From: Muribaculaceae bacterium
GTDB taxonomy: Bacteria; Bacteroidota; Bacteroidia; Bacteroidales; Muribaculaceae
DNA length: 21,778 nucleotides
Assembly (NCBI GenBank): GCA_009775375.1
Contig: VSPO01000051.1
Location: 1-21,778 of the forward strand
Reading direction: 5' to 3'
Shown here: piece after piece, positions 14,807 through 21,778 of the stretch
Position numbering within the stretch: position 1 is the first letter of the stretch
Layout: every line of letters begins with the position of its first letter
Program-made: the position numbers and the translations under genes
The notes under the pieces: model-generated
The model's input: the letters and a program-made list of their open reading frames with translations, nothing else
Databases searched by the model: none
Told to the model about the DNA's origin: nothing

Positions 14807-15807
14807 CTTCGTCCCCTCCTTTCCTTGAAAATGACATAAAGGATGACGGGGACGCCGATAAGAGGAGTCACGCCGTTAAGGGGTAGGATAATATTCTCCG
14901 GCAATATGCAAAGCAGGTTGCAAACCAATCCCACAACGGCTCCCGTCAGTATGCACCCCGGAATTATAATCCTATGGTCGGAGGTCTGGAAAATCATTCT
15001 CACAATGTGAGGGACTGCAAGGCCGATGAAGGAAATGGGGCCGCAGAATGCCGTGACTACAGAGGTAAGCAATCCGGTGGTCACGAGGAGCATATTTCTC
15101 ACCCATTGCATCTTCACCCCGAGATTGCGTGCATAATTCTCGCCCAACAGGATAATGTTCAGAGGTTTTACCATAAGGATGGAGAAAATAAGTCCCGACG
15201 CGATGGCTATGGAGAAGAAGGGAAGCTGGCCGAGTGCCACGCCGTTGAAATTTCCCATACCCCACATAGCATACCCATGGACACCTTCCGCCGTGGAGAG
15301 ATAATTAAGCAGAGTGATTACCGAAGAGGTGAGATAGCCCACCATTATACCGGTTATCAGCAGCATAAGATCGTTTTTAAGCCATACCGAGAACAGCAGC
15401 AGCAGGCCCATTATAGCTATGCTTCCTATGAACGAGCCAATTAGGATTGCCATGTAGCCGCCCCAAGAATATCCTGCGGCAGAAACAGAGCCCCCAAGCA
15501 ACAGAATCACCAAAGCCACTCCAAGGCTCGAACCGGAGGTTATGCCGAGAATCGACGGTCCTGCAAGCGGATTGCGGAATGCAGTCTGAAGCATAAGACC
15601 CGACACGGTCAGGGCCGCTCCTGCAAGAATAGCCGTGACGGCCTGAGGTAAGCGGCTTCCAAGCACTATAAACGTAAAAGGCCCCTCCTCGACTCCTTTT
15701 CCGAAAAGAATCTCAATCACCATTCCCGGAGGGATATCCACCGAACCGATGAAAAGATTCAGGAAAAAAAACACTATTAGCGAAACTGTCAATACAACGA
15801 ATCTCAT
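14803..15807 (-). CDS. btuC: Vitamin B12 ABC importer, permease subunit
   Basis: A 334-residue FecCD/BtuC-type inner-membrane permease with about ten hydrophobic spans. The family motifs LPQAVTAILAGAALTVSGLM, FRNPLAGPSILGITSG and FCGPISFIGLAVPHIVRM are clear. It forms the channel with BtuD and receives corrinoid from BtuF. The riboswitch and the btuB-btuG-btuF genes upstream make B12 the likely substrate; the protein family alone would also allow haem or siderophores. It starts 4 bases after the btuF stop. Confidence 0.88.
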   Translation of the reverse strand: MRFVVLTVSLIVFFFLNLFIGSVDIPPGMVIEILFGKGVEEGPFTFIVLGSRLPQAVTAILAGAALTVSGLMLQTAFRNPLAGPSILGITSGSSLGVALVILLLGGSVSAAGYSWGGYMAILIGSFIGSIAIMGLLLLFSVWLKNDLMLLITGIMVGYLTSSVITLLNYLSTAEGVHGYAMWGMGNFNGVALGQLPFFSIAIASGLIFSILMVKPLNIILLGENYARNLGVKMQWVRNMLLVTTGLLTSVVTAFCGPISFIGLAVPHIVRMIFQTSDHRIIIPGCILTGAVVGLVCNLLCILPENIILPLNGVTPLIGVPVILYVIFKERRGRR

Positions 15808-15811
15808 CTGC

Positions 15812-16969
15812 CTATCTCATTTGAGTATAGTAACTGTGGGTTAACGCATCGCCACGCATTTCCGGATGCATGTAGTATATCAGGTTCTCAAGCAATCTTT
15901 CGGGATGGAAGGGAGTTTCCTCATAGAAATCAATGTAGCGTGTGTTGCAGCCATATACATTCCCCTCCTTATATGCCTTGAATTGCGAGTTGACCGGGGC
16001 GTCAGAGGCAAGTTCCTTCAAAGTCTTTTCGTTGTCTTGGTTATAACGCACGAACCAGATATCGGCATCATAGGCCTCCGCGAGCACTTTCTCCGGAGCA
16101 AGCGGCACGCTCCCGCTCTGCTTGTAAGCGTCAAAAGGATTTATTCCCCTGGCATCACGGATAAGGCCGGCCATTGTGGATTCTCCTCCTGGCACATTCC
16201 AGACCTGGCCGTATCTCTGGTCGATAAGCACCTTCGGACGCTTGGCTACTTTCGAGGCCATCTCCTTCAACGCATTATATTTTTCTTCTACATCGCCAAA
16301 CATCTTTTCAGCCACGTCGGCTTTCCCGAAAAGCAATCCATAAAATTTCACCCATTCGGCACGTCCGAGCGCTGATGTCTCCATATAGTCGGCACACTCG
16401 ATAATCGGAATGCCCAGTTCCCCTACTTTCGCATATTTGTCGTTGTTCTCAAAAGGAGAAAGCATGATGACCTGGGGATGAAGCTTAATGATTTTCTCAA
16501 TATCCGGACTCATGCTGACCCCACAGTCAGCAATCCTGCCGCTCCTCAGTCGCTCCTTAACCTCGCCCTCATTGACATATTCTGCGTTGCAGACTCCGCC
16601 GATCGCATCAATGCCGCCGATTTCAGAAATAAGGCTGTTGTGGACGGTTGAATAGACAAGCGCATTGGAGACCGGGGTTCTGACCACCGTGCCCTCAGGA
16701 AGATTCGCGGGTAATTCCTGCTCTGTGGGAACAAGGATATATTTCTGAAGAAGCTTCGCCGTGTCCCAGGGATTTCTCACCTTGACCTCCGTAAAACCCT
16801 CATGTTCAACGACAGAAAGATTTTCTGCATACTTTATGGGCACCTCCTTCCCCATCTTCTCCGAAACAGAGGCTTGACCCCCTTTGCAGGAAGCAAAGGA
16901 GGCCAGCATCATCAGGGAGATGGAGAGTATCACTACTCTTGTCCCTACCAATTTATAATCATAAATCAT
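15812..16969 (-). CDS. btuF: Corrinoid-binding lipoprotein of the ABC importer
   Basis: A 385-residue substrate-binding protein of the BtuF/FepB fold. ATG 16969 gives a lipoprotein signal with lipobox SFASC (Cys28) after a basic and hydrophobic start. The frame is open back to 17071, but that would overlap btuG and hide the signal, so it is rejected. Two lobes are visible: HNSLISEIGGIDAIGGVCNAEYV with HPQVIMLSPFENNDKYAKVGELGIPII, and RPKVLIDQRYGQVWNVPGG with DADIWFVRYNQ. It should carry corrinoid from the outer-membrane receptor to BtuCD. It lies 47 bases after btuG. Confidence 0.87.
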   Translation of the reverse strand: MIYDYKLVGTRVVILSISLMMLASFASCKGGQASVSEKMGKEVPIKYAENLSVVEHEGFTEVKVRNPWDTAKLLQKYILVPTEQELPANLPEGTVVRTPVSNALVYSTVHNSLISEIGGIDAIGGVCNAEYVNEGEVKERLRSGRIADCGVSMSPDIEKIIKLHPQVIMLSPFENNDKYAKVGELGIPIIECADYMETSALGRAEWVKFYGLLFGKADVAEKMFGDVEEKYNALKEMASKVAKRPKVLIDQRYGQVWNVPGGESTMAGLIRDARGINPFDAYKQSGSVPLAPEKVLAEAYDADIWFVRYNQDNEKTLKELASDAPVNSQFKAYKEGNVYGCNTRYIDFYEETPFHPERLLENLIYYMHPEMRGDALTHSYYTQMR

Positions 16970-17016
16970 ATCTAAATCATAAGAATATACACACTTGAAA
17001 CGCGTGAATCCGGGAT

Positions 17017-18153
17017 TTATTGGTTCATTCGCTTGGGAATAAACGTAATGGCACGGCCACCGGCACCGCACTCAAATCTTTTCTTGAAAGCACCGTCCTT
17101 GTCATATATGTTTCCATACATAGGAAGAGCATATTGAGCCGTGCCCGAACCATCAAGCACATACGATAGCACTATAATATCCCTGCTGACAGGATCGACG
17201 GCAACACAGTTGGGACTAAGTATCCAGGAATCATTGTCGGGCGACATCTGGAGAAATTTCTCTTTCTTTAGCTTCAAGTCTTTTGTGGAATAAACCTGGT
17301 AAGTGTATTTGTCGGGGGTTGCAGTCTTTGAATAAGGGGCGTTTATGACGTAGAGCTCATCCCCTTGGCAAGCCATAAGCGTACCCTTGCACACCTCTTT
17401 TACGTCATTACCTACAACTTTCTTCACCACCGAGGGTTGATCCTCGTAATTCCCCTTGCATATCACAAAGGCCTCCTCTCCGTTGGAAGCGGCGTCCGTA
17501 GGATTGAGCACTCTATCTATGTCTTTGATTTCTGTCTGGGTCCAGGCAGAAAGGTTCACGATAGAGATTGAGCTGTTGCCATATTTGACGCCGTCCGATG
17601 CGCCTCCTTTTGAGTTCTGCCCGTCGGAATTAGCGACTATGAGATCGTCGCCGGCAATCGCTATCTGATCGGGATTGGGGCCGACCTTTATGTTTTTTTC
17701 AATAGTCAGGCTTGCCGTATCGACGCAGGCGACATAGCCCGTATACATCGAAACGTAAACCTTGCCATTTTTCGCTGCCAGCGCACGTGGCAATGTCGCT
17801 TCCCCCGTGGGCTGAATTGATTTGATAATCCCAAGGGTTTCAGGTTCTACTACCCAGATCACGTTTGATGTATACATCGCTATATACATTTTTGAGCCAT
17901 ATATAATGGCTTTCTGAGCCCCGTCTCCGATTCTGACTTGGTTTTTGGCATAGAAAGCATCCTGGGTTTCTCTTCCGGTTGCGTAGTCGTAGGCCGTTAT
18001 TGAAGCCGGCACTTTGGATTTCTTGTTGCCTCCGTTGATGGTATAGAAGCCGGTCGTTGTCTCTACTGCCTCCGGGGCTTTGTCGTCGTCGGAACATGAT
18101 GCCATTCCGCCAAGCATCAGAAGAGCTGATGCAAGAATTAAGGATTTTCTCAT
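17017..18153 (-). CDS. btuG: Surface-exposed B12-binding lipoprotein (BtuG-like beta-propeller)
   Basis: A 378-residue lipoprotein from start 18153: MRKSLILASALLMLGGMASC, with Cys20 followed by SDDD, the acidic tail typical of Bacteroidetes lipoproteins sent to the cell surface. The mature protein has repeated beta-propeller-like blades of the YncE/DUF5074 type (for example ITAYDYATG, IWVVEPETLGIIKSI, VACVDTASLTIEKNI, ISIVNLSAW). BtuG of Bacteroides is a seven-bladed surface propeller that binds B12 very tightly and passes it to BtuB. The place directly after btuB supports the call. An alternative start at 18177 adds eight residues before the signal and is less likely. Confidence 0.85.
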   Translation of the reverse strand: MRKSLILASALLMLGGMASCSDDDKAPEAVETTTGFYTINGGNKKSKVPASITAYDYATGRETQDAFYAKNQVRIGDGAQKAIIYGSKMYIAMYTSNVIWVVEPETLGIIKSIQPTGEATLPRALAAKNGKVYVSMYTGYVACVDTASLTIEKNIKVGPNPDQIAIAGDDLIVANSDGQNSKGGASDGVKYGNSSISIVNLSAWTQTEIKDIDRVLNPTDAASNGEEAFVICKGNYEDQPSVVKKVVGNDVKEVCKGTLMACQGDELYVINAPYSKTATPDKYTYQVYSTKDLKLKKEKFLQMSPDNDSWILSPNCVAVDPVSRDIIVLSYVLDGSGTAQYALPMYGNIYDKDGAFKKRFECGAGGRAITFIPKRMNQ

Positions 18154-18183
18154 TTTTGTGTTTATTTTGTCATTCAAAAAAGT

Positions 18184-20271
18184 TTATAATTCAAAAGTCG
18201 CCGTAGCTTTCCAGGATCTTCCGGGCATGGGATAGTCTACCACCACCTCATACTGCTTGTCGAAGATATTAAGCAGATCGAAACGCAGGTCGAGAGAATA
18301 TCCGTGAAAACGGAATGTGCGCATCAACGTCGCCCCGCATTCGATATATCCTTTGATTCTGGTCACAGGCAAATTGGCGTTGGTGCCATAACGCTCGCTG
18401 ACACCGGTGGCGTGGAACACTACATCCGCCCATGGATTCTGCCAAGAGATTGAGGCAGCACCCGAGTGTTGCGGCGTATAGGCCACCTGTTTGTTGTAGT
18501 CGGGATCCGCAGGATTCGTACGCGGCTGGACACGCTGCCAACTATAGTTGGAGGCGAACACTAAACTCTGGTTCCGGAGGAGATGGAAAGTTGCGTTTGC
18601 CGTTATATCCATGCCGAATGCCCTTGCTTTCCCAAGATTCATCATCGACCATATATACATATTCTGTGGAATGGCCACAATCTTGTTTTTTACAGTGTTA
18701 TAGTAGGCATCCGCCGTAAAGACAGCAGCGGAAAGCCACGAAAAAGCTGGCATCTGATAGGTGAATCCGAGATTCACCTGATTCGAATCCTCAGGCTTCA
18801 ACGACACGCTGCCCATGCGGAAATAGTAGTTGTCGTTGAATGTCGGCATTCGGAATATATTCTTGTAGGAGGCCCGGATAAAGAAAAGGCTCCAGAATGG
18901 CTGGAATGAGACGCTTGCCGAGGGGGAGAGCCGGCTTTCATCTTTCGCGCTCTCTCCGTATTTGACTTCATTGTCGTAGACCGACCATAAAAGACGCACC
19001 ATGGCCTGCATCCGGGAATTCTTAAACTTCCCGGTGAAACTCTGAAGGATGGAATGCCGACGGGGCTTGACCTCCACCGTAGCCGGCTGGTTGCTGTTGA
19101 GATTGTTGTAGGAATAATCAGCCGAATAATTAAACGACAACTTATCGGATGGGAGATAAAGGGCCGAGGCAGAGAAATATGCCTCTCTCTGGTAATAGTT
19201 TTCGTCAAGCACGCCTCCGGGATACTTCCCGTTTTCATCATGATAGAGCGAAGCGTCCCAGTTGAATTTTGCAAGCCATTGAAATGAGAACTTTTCAAGC
19301 GAAAGATTACGGTAAGTCAGCTGGCTAAAGAAATTACGGTCGCGCAGTCGTTCGTTGACCACCGGATTATAAAGCACCACTGCTCCGGGAAGCTGGCGGT
19401 CGTTGTCATAATAATAGATTTTGCCGTCGAGTGTGGACGCCTGTGTCGGTCTCCACCTGACGTTCAACTCTCCATGACCGGAGTTCATGCGGCTGTTGTT
19501 GCGGCGTTCGCGAGTGACGAGCACACCGTTATGGAGAGTAAACGGGTAGTTGTTTTTGGCATGTGTGAACTCCCCGATCAGAGAACAAGATAGATTTTTT
19601 GTTAATGTCTTGCCTAATTTCAGATAAGGATTCAGAAAGCGCCATGATCCGGCGCGGAACTGGGCCGTAAGATGCCAGGCCGAATCGTTTGGAGCGGGCA
19701 CCGACATGGTGGATATCACTATGGACGCGGCTGAAGCCGATGCCTTTGCAGGGATAAAGATATCTCCGTTGTCGCCTATCGTGACAGAAAGGCCGCCCAC
19801 ATTGTCGAGCGAATAGCGTGAAAGATCGATTTTTCCGCTCTGACAGTCGCTCAAAACAATTCCGTCATAAATGACTCCTGTATGATTAGCTCCAAACCCG
19901 CGGACAGATACCGTCCGCATCCCCCCGGCCCCGCCGTAATCCTTTATGTTAAGGCCGGGCAGACGGTGAAGGGCATCGGAAATATCGGTCACTCCAATGG
20001 TCTTCATCCTTTCGTTCGACAGATTGAAGACCGGAGCCGAACTTATCACCTCTTTTCTGACGCGGTCTGACACGACCGTGTATTCGTCAAGTTCTGCCAC
20101 CCTGACTGAATCTTTTTCATTGGCAGAATCCGGCATACTCGATGACTCTGCCTGTTTATCCTCCAGGGAAAGACATGAAGCATAGGCCGCGTTTCCTGTC
20201 GGAAACGTGGCGGCACACGACATAATAGCCCATAATGACTGCCTGATTGAGTCTGAAAATTTCCTTACCAT
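18184..20271 (-). CDS. btuB: TonB-dependent outer-membrane cobalamin receptor
   Basis: A 695-residue receptor from ATG 20271. The signal peptide runs to about residue 32 (SLWAIMSCAATFPTGNAAYA). A TonB-box-like ELDEYTVVSD follows at 60-69, then the plug (VFNLSNERMKTIGVTDISDALHRLPG, RTVSVRGFGANHTGVIYDGI). A long strand-rich barrel ends with GRSWKATATFEL. There is no N-terminal carboxypeptidase-regulatory extension, in contrast to SusC. The frame is open to 20334, but that start lies in the riboswitch's downstream hairpin and would bury the signal, so it is rejected. It is the first gene after the cobalamin riboswitch and 30 bases before the chosen btuG start. Confidence 0.92.
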   Translation of the reverse strand: MVRKFSDSIRQSLWAIMSCAATFPTGNAAYASCLSLEDKQAESSSMPDSANEKDSVRVAELDEYTVVSDRVRKEVISSAPVFNLSNERMKTIGVTDISDALHRLPGLNIKDYGGAGGMRTVSVRGFGANHTGVIYDGIVLSDCQSGKIDLSRYSLDNVGGLSVTIGDNGDIFIPAKASASAASIVISTMSVPAPNDSAWHLTAQFRAGSWRFLNPYLKLGKTLTKNLSCSLIGEFTHAKNNYPFTLHNGVLVTRERRNNSRMNSGHGELNVRWRPTQASTLDGKIYYYDNDRQLPGAVVLYNPVVNERLRDRNFFSQLTYRNLSLEKFSFQWLAKFNWDASLYHDENGKYPGGVLDENYYQREAYFSASALYLPSDKLSFNYSADYSYNNLNSNQPATVEVKPRRHSILQSFTGKFKNSRMQAMVRLLWSVYDNEVKYGESAKDESRLSPSASVSFQPFWSLFFIRASYKNIFRMPTFNDNYYFRMGSVSLKPEDSNQVNLGFTYQMPAFSWLSAAVFTADAYYNTVKNKIVAIPQNMYIWSMMNLGKARAFGMDITANATFHLLRNQSLVFASNYSWQRVQPRTNPADPDYNKQVAYTPQHSGAASISWQNPWADVVFHATGVSERYGTNANLPVTRIKGYIECGATLMRTFRFHGYSLDLRFDLLNIFDKQYEVVVDYPMPGRSWKATATFEL

Positions 20272-20308
20272 ATATGTTCTCTTTTTTCCTCGAAAGAGAT
20301 TACAACAT

Positions 20309-20329
20309 ATTAATGCACGCTGCATTAAT
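20309..20329 (-). promoter_or_regulatory. Hairpin between riboswitch aptamer and btuB start (candidate expression platform)
   Basis: ATTAATGCA-GCG-TGCATTAAT is a perfect 9-base stem with a 3-base loop, 15-20 bases after the B12 box and 37 bases before ATG 20271. There is no U tail, so it is not a simple terminator. The preceding GCGATGCA can pair with TGCAGCGT and would exclude this stem, so two competing folds are possible. Control at translation is likelier than at termination, as inference. Confidence 0.5.
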
Positions 20330-20342
20330 TGCATCGCACATG

Positions 20343-20574
20343 ATCCGGCAGGTCTTCGGACTTATCTCAGCATTCCTTCGCCTTCCCGGTCTCTAAAGAC
20401 CAGTGGCATAAAACGACCGCTATCTTTTATAAGCGATGTCCTTTGAAGGAAGCCTTATGAGACTGTCGAATTCGCTTTAACTCGAATTATGGTCTCATAT
20501 GGAGAATTACCGCAGCGGGACTGTCCGGGAATTTCACCCGGTTCCCTATTAATGGCCTAAGCCAACCAAATCGC
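20343..20574 (-). promoter_or_regulatory. Cobalamin riboswitch upstream of btuB
   Basis: The minus strand carries the conserved parts of the adenosylcobalamin riboswitch in order: TTAATAGGGAACCGGGTGAA, then TCCCGGACAGTCCCGCTGCGG, then TGCCACTGG and GGGAAGGCG, and finally the B12 box AGTCCGAAGACCTGCC at 20347-20362. Between the core and GCCACTG is a variable arm of about 90 bases containing GAGAC/GTCTC pairing. Corrinoid binding normally lowers expression of the genes below. Here these are the uptake genes and half of the assembly genes. Ends are estimated to within about 10 bases. Confidence 0.95.
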
Positions 20575-20576
20575 TG

Positions 20577-20608
20577 CAAATTTAATTATTTTCTCTCATA
20601 CCCGCAAA
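20577..20608 (-). promoter_or_regulatory. Promoter of the btuB-cbiB operon
   Basis: On the minus strand TTTG (20605-20608), 20 bases, then TAAATTTG (20577-20584) match the Bacteroidetes -33/-7 consensus exactly. The predicted start near 20570 falls at the 5' edge of the riboswitch, so the transcript begins almost directly with the aptamer. Confidence 0.75.
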
Positions 20609-20727
20609 TTTTTTTTTCGCAGCTGTTCCGCATTTTGACAGGCAGACCAGTCAAACAGTGTCCCAAGTTTTATCTTACATCAATGGATAAAACCTCGATA
20701 TTATGACTAAGTCGATGTATGACTGCA
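20609..20727. other. Intergenic region between the btuB promoter and the regulator gene
   Basis: No gene seen. GTTTTATC (20667-20674) and GATAAAAC (20686-20693) form a perfect 8-base inverted repeat with an 11-base loop, 35-60 bases after the regulator's stop; this may be its weak terminator. TTTGAC-N10-GTCAAA (20634-20655) lies about 30-50 bases upstream of the btuB -33 element and could be a factor site. TCGATATTATGACT and TCGATGTATGACT form a short imperfect direct repeat at about 20695-20724. Confidence 0.35.
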
Positions 20728-21477
20728 TTATATGAGTTTGTAGTTCACAGCGAATGCAATCGCCTCACTGATACTGCTGACACCGAGTTTCTCGAATATA
20801 GCCCTGCGTCTTGACTTTATTGAATCTTTCGCCCGATGTACCCTTAGTGCTATTTCATCCACCGTCAGTCCTCTTGCGGATAGCATGAGGACTTCTTTTT
20901 CTCTGTCAGTGAGCTTTATATCCTCCTTCTCAATCCATCTGTCAATGTCTGGTTCATAACACCAGTAGTTTGATTGTCCGGTTTTGCGCACCTGAATATT
21001 TCCGGCACAATCGTTGTTCGAGATGGACACATAGCATACGCCAAGCCACATATGTCCGTTTTTATCCATCGCGAGAGGGGTAAGTTTGTGGTTTATCAAC
21101 ACTGACTCACCATTGTTGATGATATGGAAGTCGTAGCTGATGCTGAACAAATGTCTCTCTTCTTTCGGCTGTCGCGAGAAGAACTGGAAGCCAACCGCAT
21201 TGATTTTCAAGAGCAGTTTGACCTCATCCTTGGGGACATGGGTCGTGTAGAAACCATATCCCAACTCCATTACTTCGTCAGGTGTCAATCCGCAGAGCAA
21301 CAGTGGATTGGAAGAGACATATAGAAAATTGCCCGCGTAATAATCTATTATATAGATACTTTCGTATGCTATCTGTACGATTGCCTTTATTGCCTCGACA
21401 TAGTTGCGGACCCGCACATAATCTTCCGGGGTTATACCCTCGGGTTTATTTAACGGAGTTTTGAATCTATCTGGCAT
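20728..21477 (-). CDS. PAS-domain LuxR-type transcriptional regulator
   Basis: A 249-residue protein. Residues about 30-150 look like a PAS-type sensor domain (IDYYAGNFLYVSSNPLLLCGL, then VSFxY-like FSISYDFHIINNGESVLINHKLTPL, and HMWLGVCYVSIS). Residues about 187-246 are a GerE/LuxR helix-turn-helix: LTDREKEVLMLSARGL, DEIALRVHRAKDSIKSRRR and AIFEKLGV. There is no receiver domain and no membrane span. This type is common in Bacteroidales, where targets are mostly unknown. It sits upstream of, and in the same direction as, the btuB operon but has its own promoter, so control of the B12 genes is only a guess. Confidence 0.8.
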   Translation of the reverse strand: MPDRFKTPLNKPEGITPEDYVRVRNYVEAIKAIVQIAYESIYIIDYYAGNFLYVSSNPLLLCGLTPDEVMELGYGFYTTHVPKDEVKLLLKINAVGFQFFSRQPKEERHLFSISYDFHIINNGESVLINHKLTPLAMDKNGHMWLGVCYVSISNNDCAGNIQVRKTGQSNYWCYEPDIDRWIEKEDIKLTDREKEVLMLSARGLTVDEIALRVHRAKDSIKSRRRAIFEKLGVSSISEAIAFAVNYKLI

Positions 21478-21506
21478 AATATGCTTTATTAGGTCTTTAA
21501 TTTTTG

Positions 21507-21540
21507 CAAAGATAATAAAAATAAGATTACGGTCGTAACC
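21507..21540 (-). promoter_or_regulatory. Predicted promoter of the PAS/LuxR regulator
   Basis: On the minus strand TATCTTTG (21507-21514) matches TAnnTTTG. No good TTTG lies 19-21 bases upstream. In its place is the palindrome TTACG-GT-CGTAA (21527-21538), so the promoter may need an activator. The leader to ATG 21477 is about 20-25 bases. Confidence 0.5.
21527..21538. promoter_or_regulatory. Palindrome at the -33 position of the regulator promoter (candidate operator)
   Basis: TTACG-GT-CGTAA is a perfect 5-2-5 inverted repeat, extended by one imperfect flanking pair (GATTACG...CGTAACC). LuxR-type HTH dimers bind palindromes of this general size, so autoregulation is plausible. The protein that binds is not shown by the sequence. 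Confidence 0.4.
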
Positions 21541-21554
21541 TTTCTATGAATTAA

Positions 21555-21568
21555 CACCCTTTGGGGTG
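21555..21568. promoter_or_regulatory. CACCC/GGGTG inverted repeat upstream of the regulator
   Basis: CACCC-TTTG-GGGTG is a perfect 5-base inverted repeat about 55-70 bases upstream of the predicted transcription start. A variant, CACTC-TTTT-GGGTG, lies 50 bases further on at 21605-21618. The pair could be two binding sites for one factor. Confidence 0.3.
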
Positions 21569-21603
21569 AAATCGTTCGGAGAAAAACCATTGAATATGCA
21601 CTT

Positions 21604-21627
21604 TCACTCTTTTGGGTGAGTTTTTTT
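21604..21627 (+). terminator. Hairpin with T run (candidate terminator)
   Basis: TCACTC-TTTT-GGGTGA gives a 6-base stem with one G:T pair, followed after one G by seven T. It has the form of a factor-independent terminator on the plus strand, but no plus-strand gene lies to its left. It may instead be the second copy of the CACCC/GGGTG site. Confidence 0.3.
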
Positions 21628-21702
21628 GAGTCTGTATGATGTTGTTTTGCGAGAAAAAACTAATCATGGAACAATTTTTAATTGCAGGAAAAGGATATAC
21701 TA
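21628..21702. other. Sequence before the right IS-like end
   Basis: No sure gene. ATG 21666 opens a frame on the plus strand that reads MEQFLIAGKGYT and then runs into the presumed IS end at 21703, stopping at 21734. It may be the first codons of a gene cut by the insertion, or chance. Confidence 0.2.
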
Positions 21703-21778
21703 TGAAGTTGTCTAAACTTATTTCGATATGTTAATGATACAGTAAAATAATTAAAATACAGCGCATTCCGCAAAGGAC
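21703..21778. mobile_element. Probable insertion-sequence end (right edge)
   Basis: TGAAGTTGTCTAAACT at 21703-21718 is identical to the minus-strand sequence at 62-77. The next bases are similar too (TATTTCGAT here, AATTTGAT on the left). Both copies point out of the window. Such imperfect similarity beyond the tip is what the left and right inverted repeats of one IS would show. The remaining 60 bases are AT-rich without a recognisable frame and may be the region before a transposase start. Confidence 0.5.

Noticed and set aside
16970..17071. Longer btuF start
   Set aside because: The extension overlaps the btuG coding end and hides a clear lipoprotein signal that begins at 16969.
20272..20334. 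Upstream in-frame start for btuB (21 extra codons)
   Set aside because: It begins in the hairpin after the riboswitch and puts a charged stretch before the signal peptide; ATG 20271 gives a normal signal.
20634..20655. TTTGAC-N10-GTCAAA as terminator of the regulator gene
   Set aside because: It lacks a U tail and has a long loop; kept only as a possible factor site.
20728..21477. Two-component response regulator
   Set aside because: The N-terminal part is PAS-like and lacks the Asp/Lys pattern of a receiver domain.
1..21778. CRISPR array, tRNA or rRNA genes
   Set aside because: No regularly spaced repeats or recognisable RNA gene cores were seen.

Overview
The window looks like chromosomal DNA of a gut Bacteroidales bacterium, probably Muribaculaceae or a close relative; the family is inferred. 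Signs are Bacteroidetes-type promoters (TTG/TTTG, about 20 bases, TAnnTTTG) before several operons, a BtuB/BtuG surface vitamin B12 capture pair, SDDD-tailed surface lipoprotein signals, and a capsule operon led by a NusG/UpxY-like antiterminator. No rRNA, tRNA or CRISPR array was seen.

Left part (about 1-5350, minus strand): the 5' end of a capsular or exopolysaccharide operon. In transcription order it has a leader of about 200 bases, an unusual gene joining a degenerate tyrosine-recombinase fold to a NusG/UpxY-like domain (3664-5130), UDP-glucose 6-dehydrogenase (2123-3484), a UDP-glucuronate 4-epimerase-like enzyme (1064-2119), a hexapeptide acyltransferase (513-1028), and an ATP-grasp gene that is broken by an in-frame stop and then cut at about position 78 by what looks like an insertion-sequence end.

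Middle and right part (about 5350-20610): a late-step cobalamin assembly and uptake locus in two convergent operons. The plus-strand operon is cobU-cobT-cobS-cobC (5503-8419), with an ordinary promoter and no visible riboswitch. The minus-strand operon starts from a promoter at about 20577-20608, reads through a cobalamin riboswitch, and encodes btuB, btuG, btuF, btuC, btuD, cbiA, an adenosyltransferase-CobQ fusion, cobD and cbiB (20271 down to 8388). The two operons overlap tail to tail by 32 bases. Together they import corrinoids (BtuG/BtuB at the outer membrane, BtuFCD at the inner membrane), amidate and adenosylate the ring, make and attach the aminopropanol arm, and attach the lower ligand. 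No corrin-ring-building genes are in the window, so they lie elsewhere or the locus mostly serves salvage.

Far right (20728-21778): a PAS plus LuxR-type HTH regulator with several palindromes upstream, then a second copy of the insertion-sequence-like end seen at the left edge. The same 16-base sequence lies at both edges in outward-facing orientation. Either the locus is bracketed by two copies of one IS, or this is a contig that stops at multicopy repeats.

The observations most worth following are the recombinase/NusG fusion heading the capsule operon, the adenosyltransferase-CobQ fusion joining consecutive pathway steps, and the matched divergent promoters between capsule and cobUTSC.
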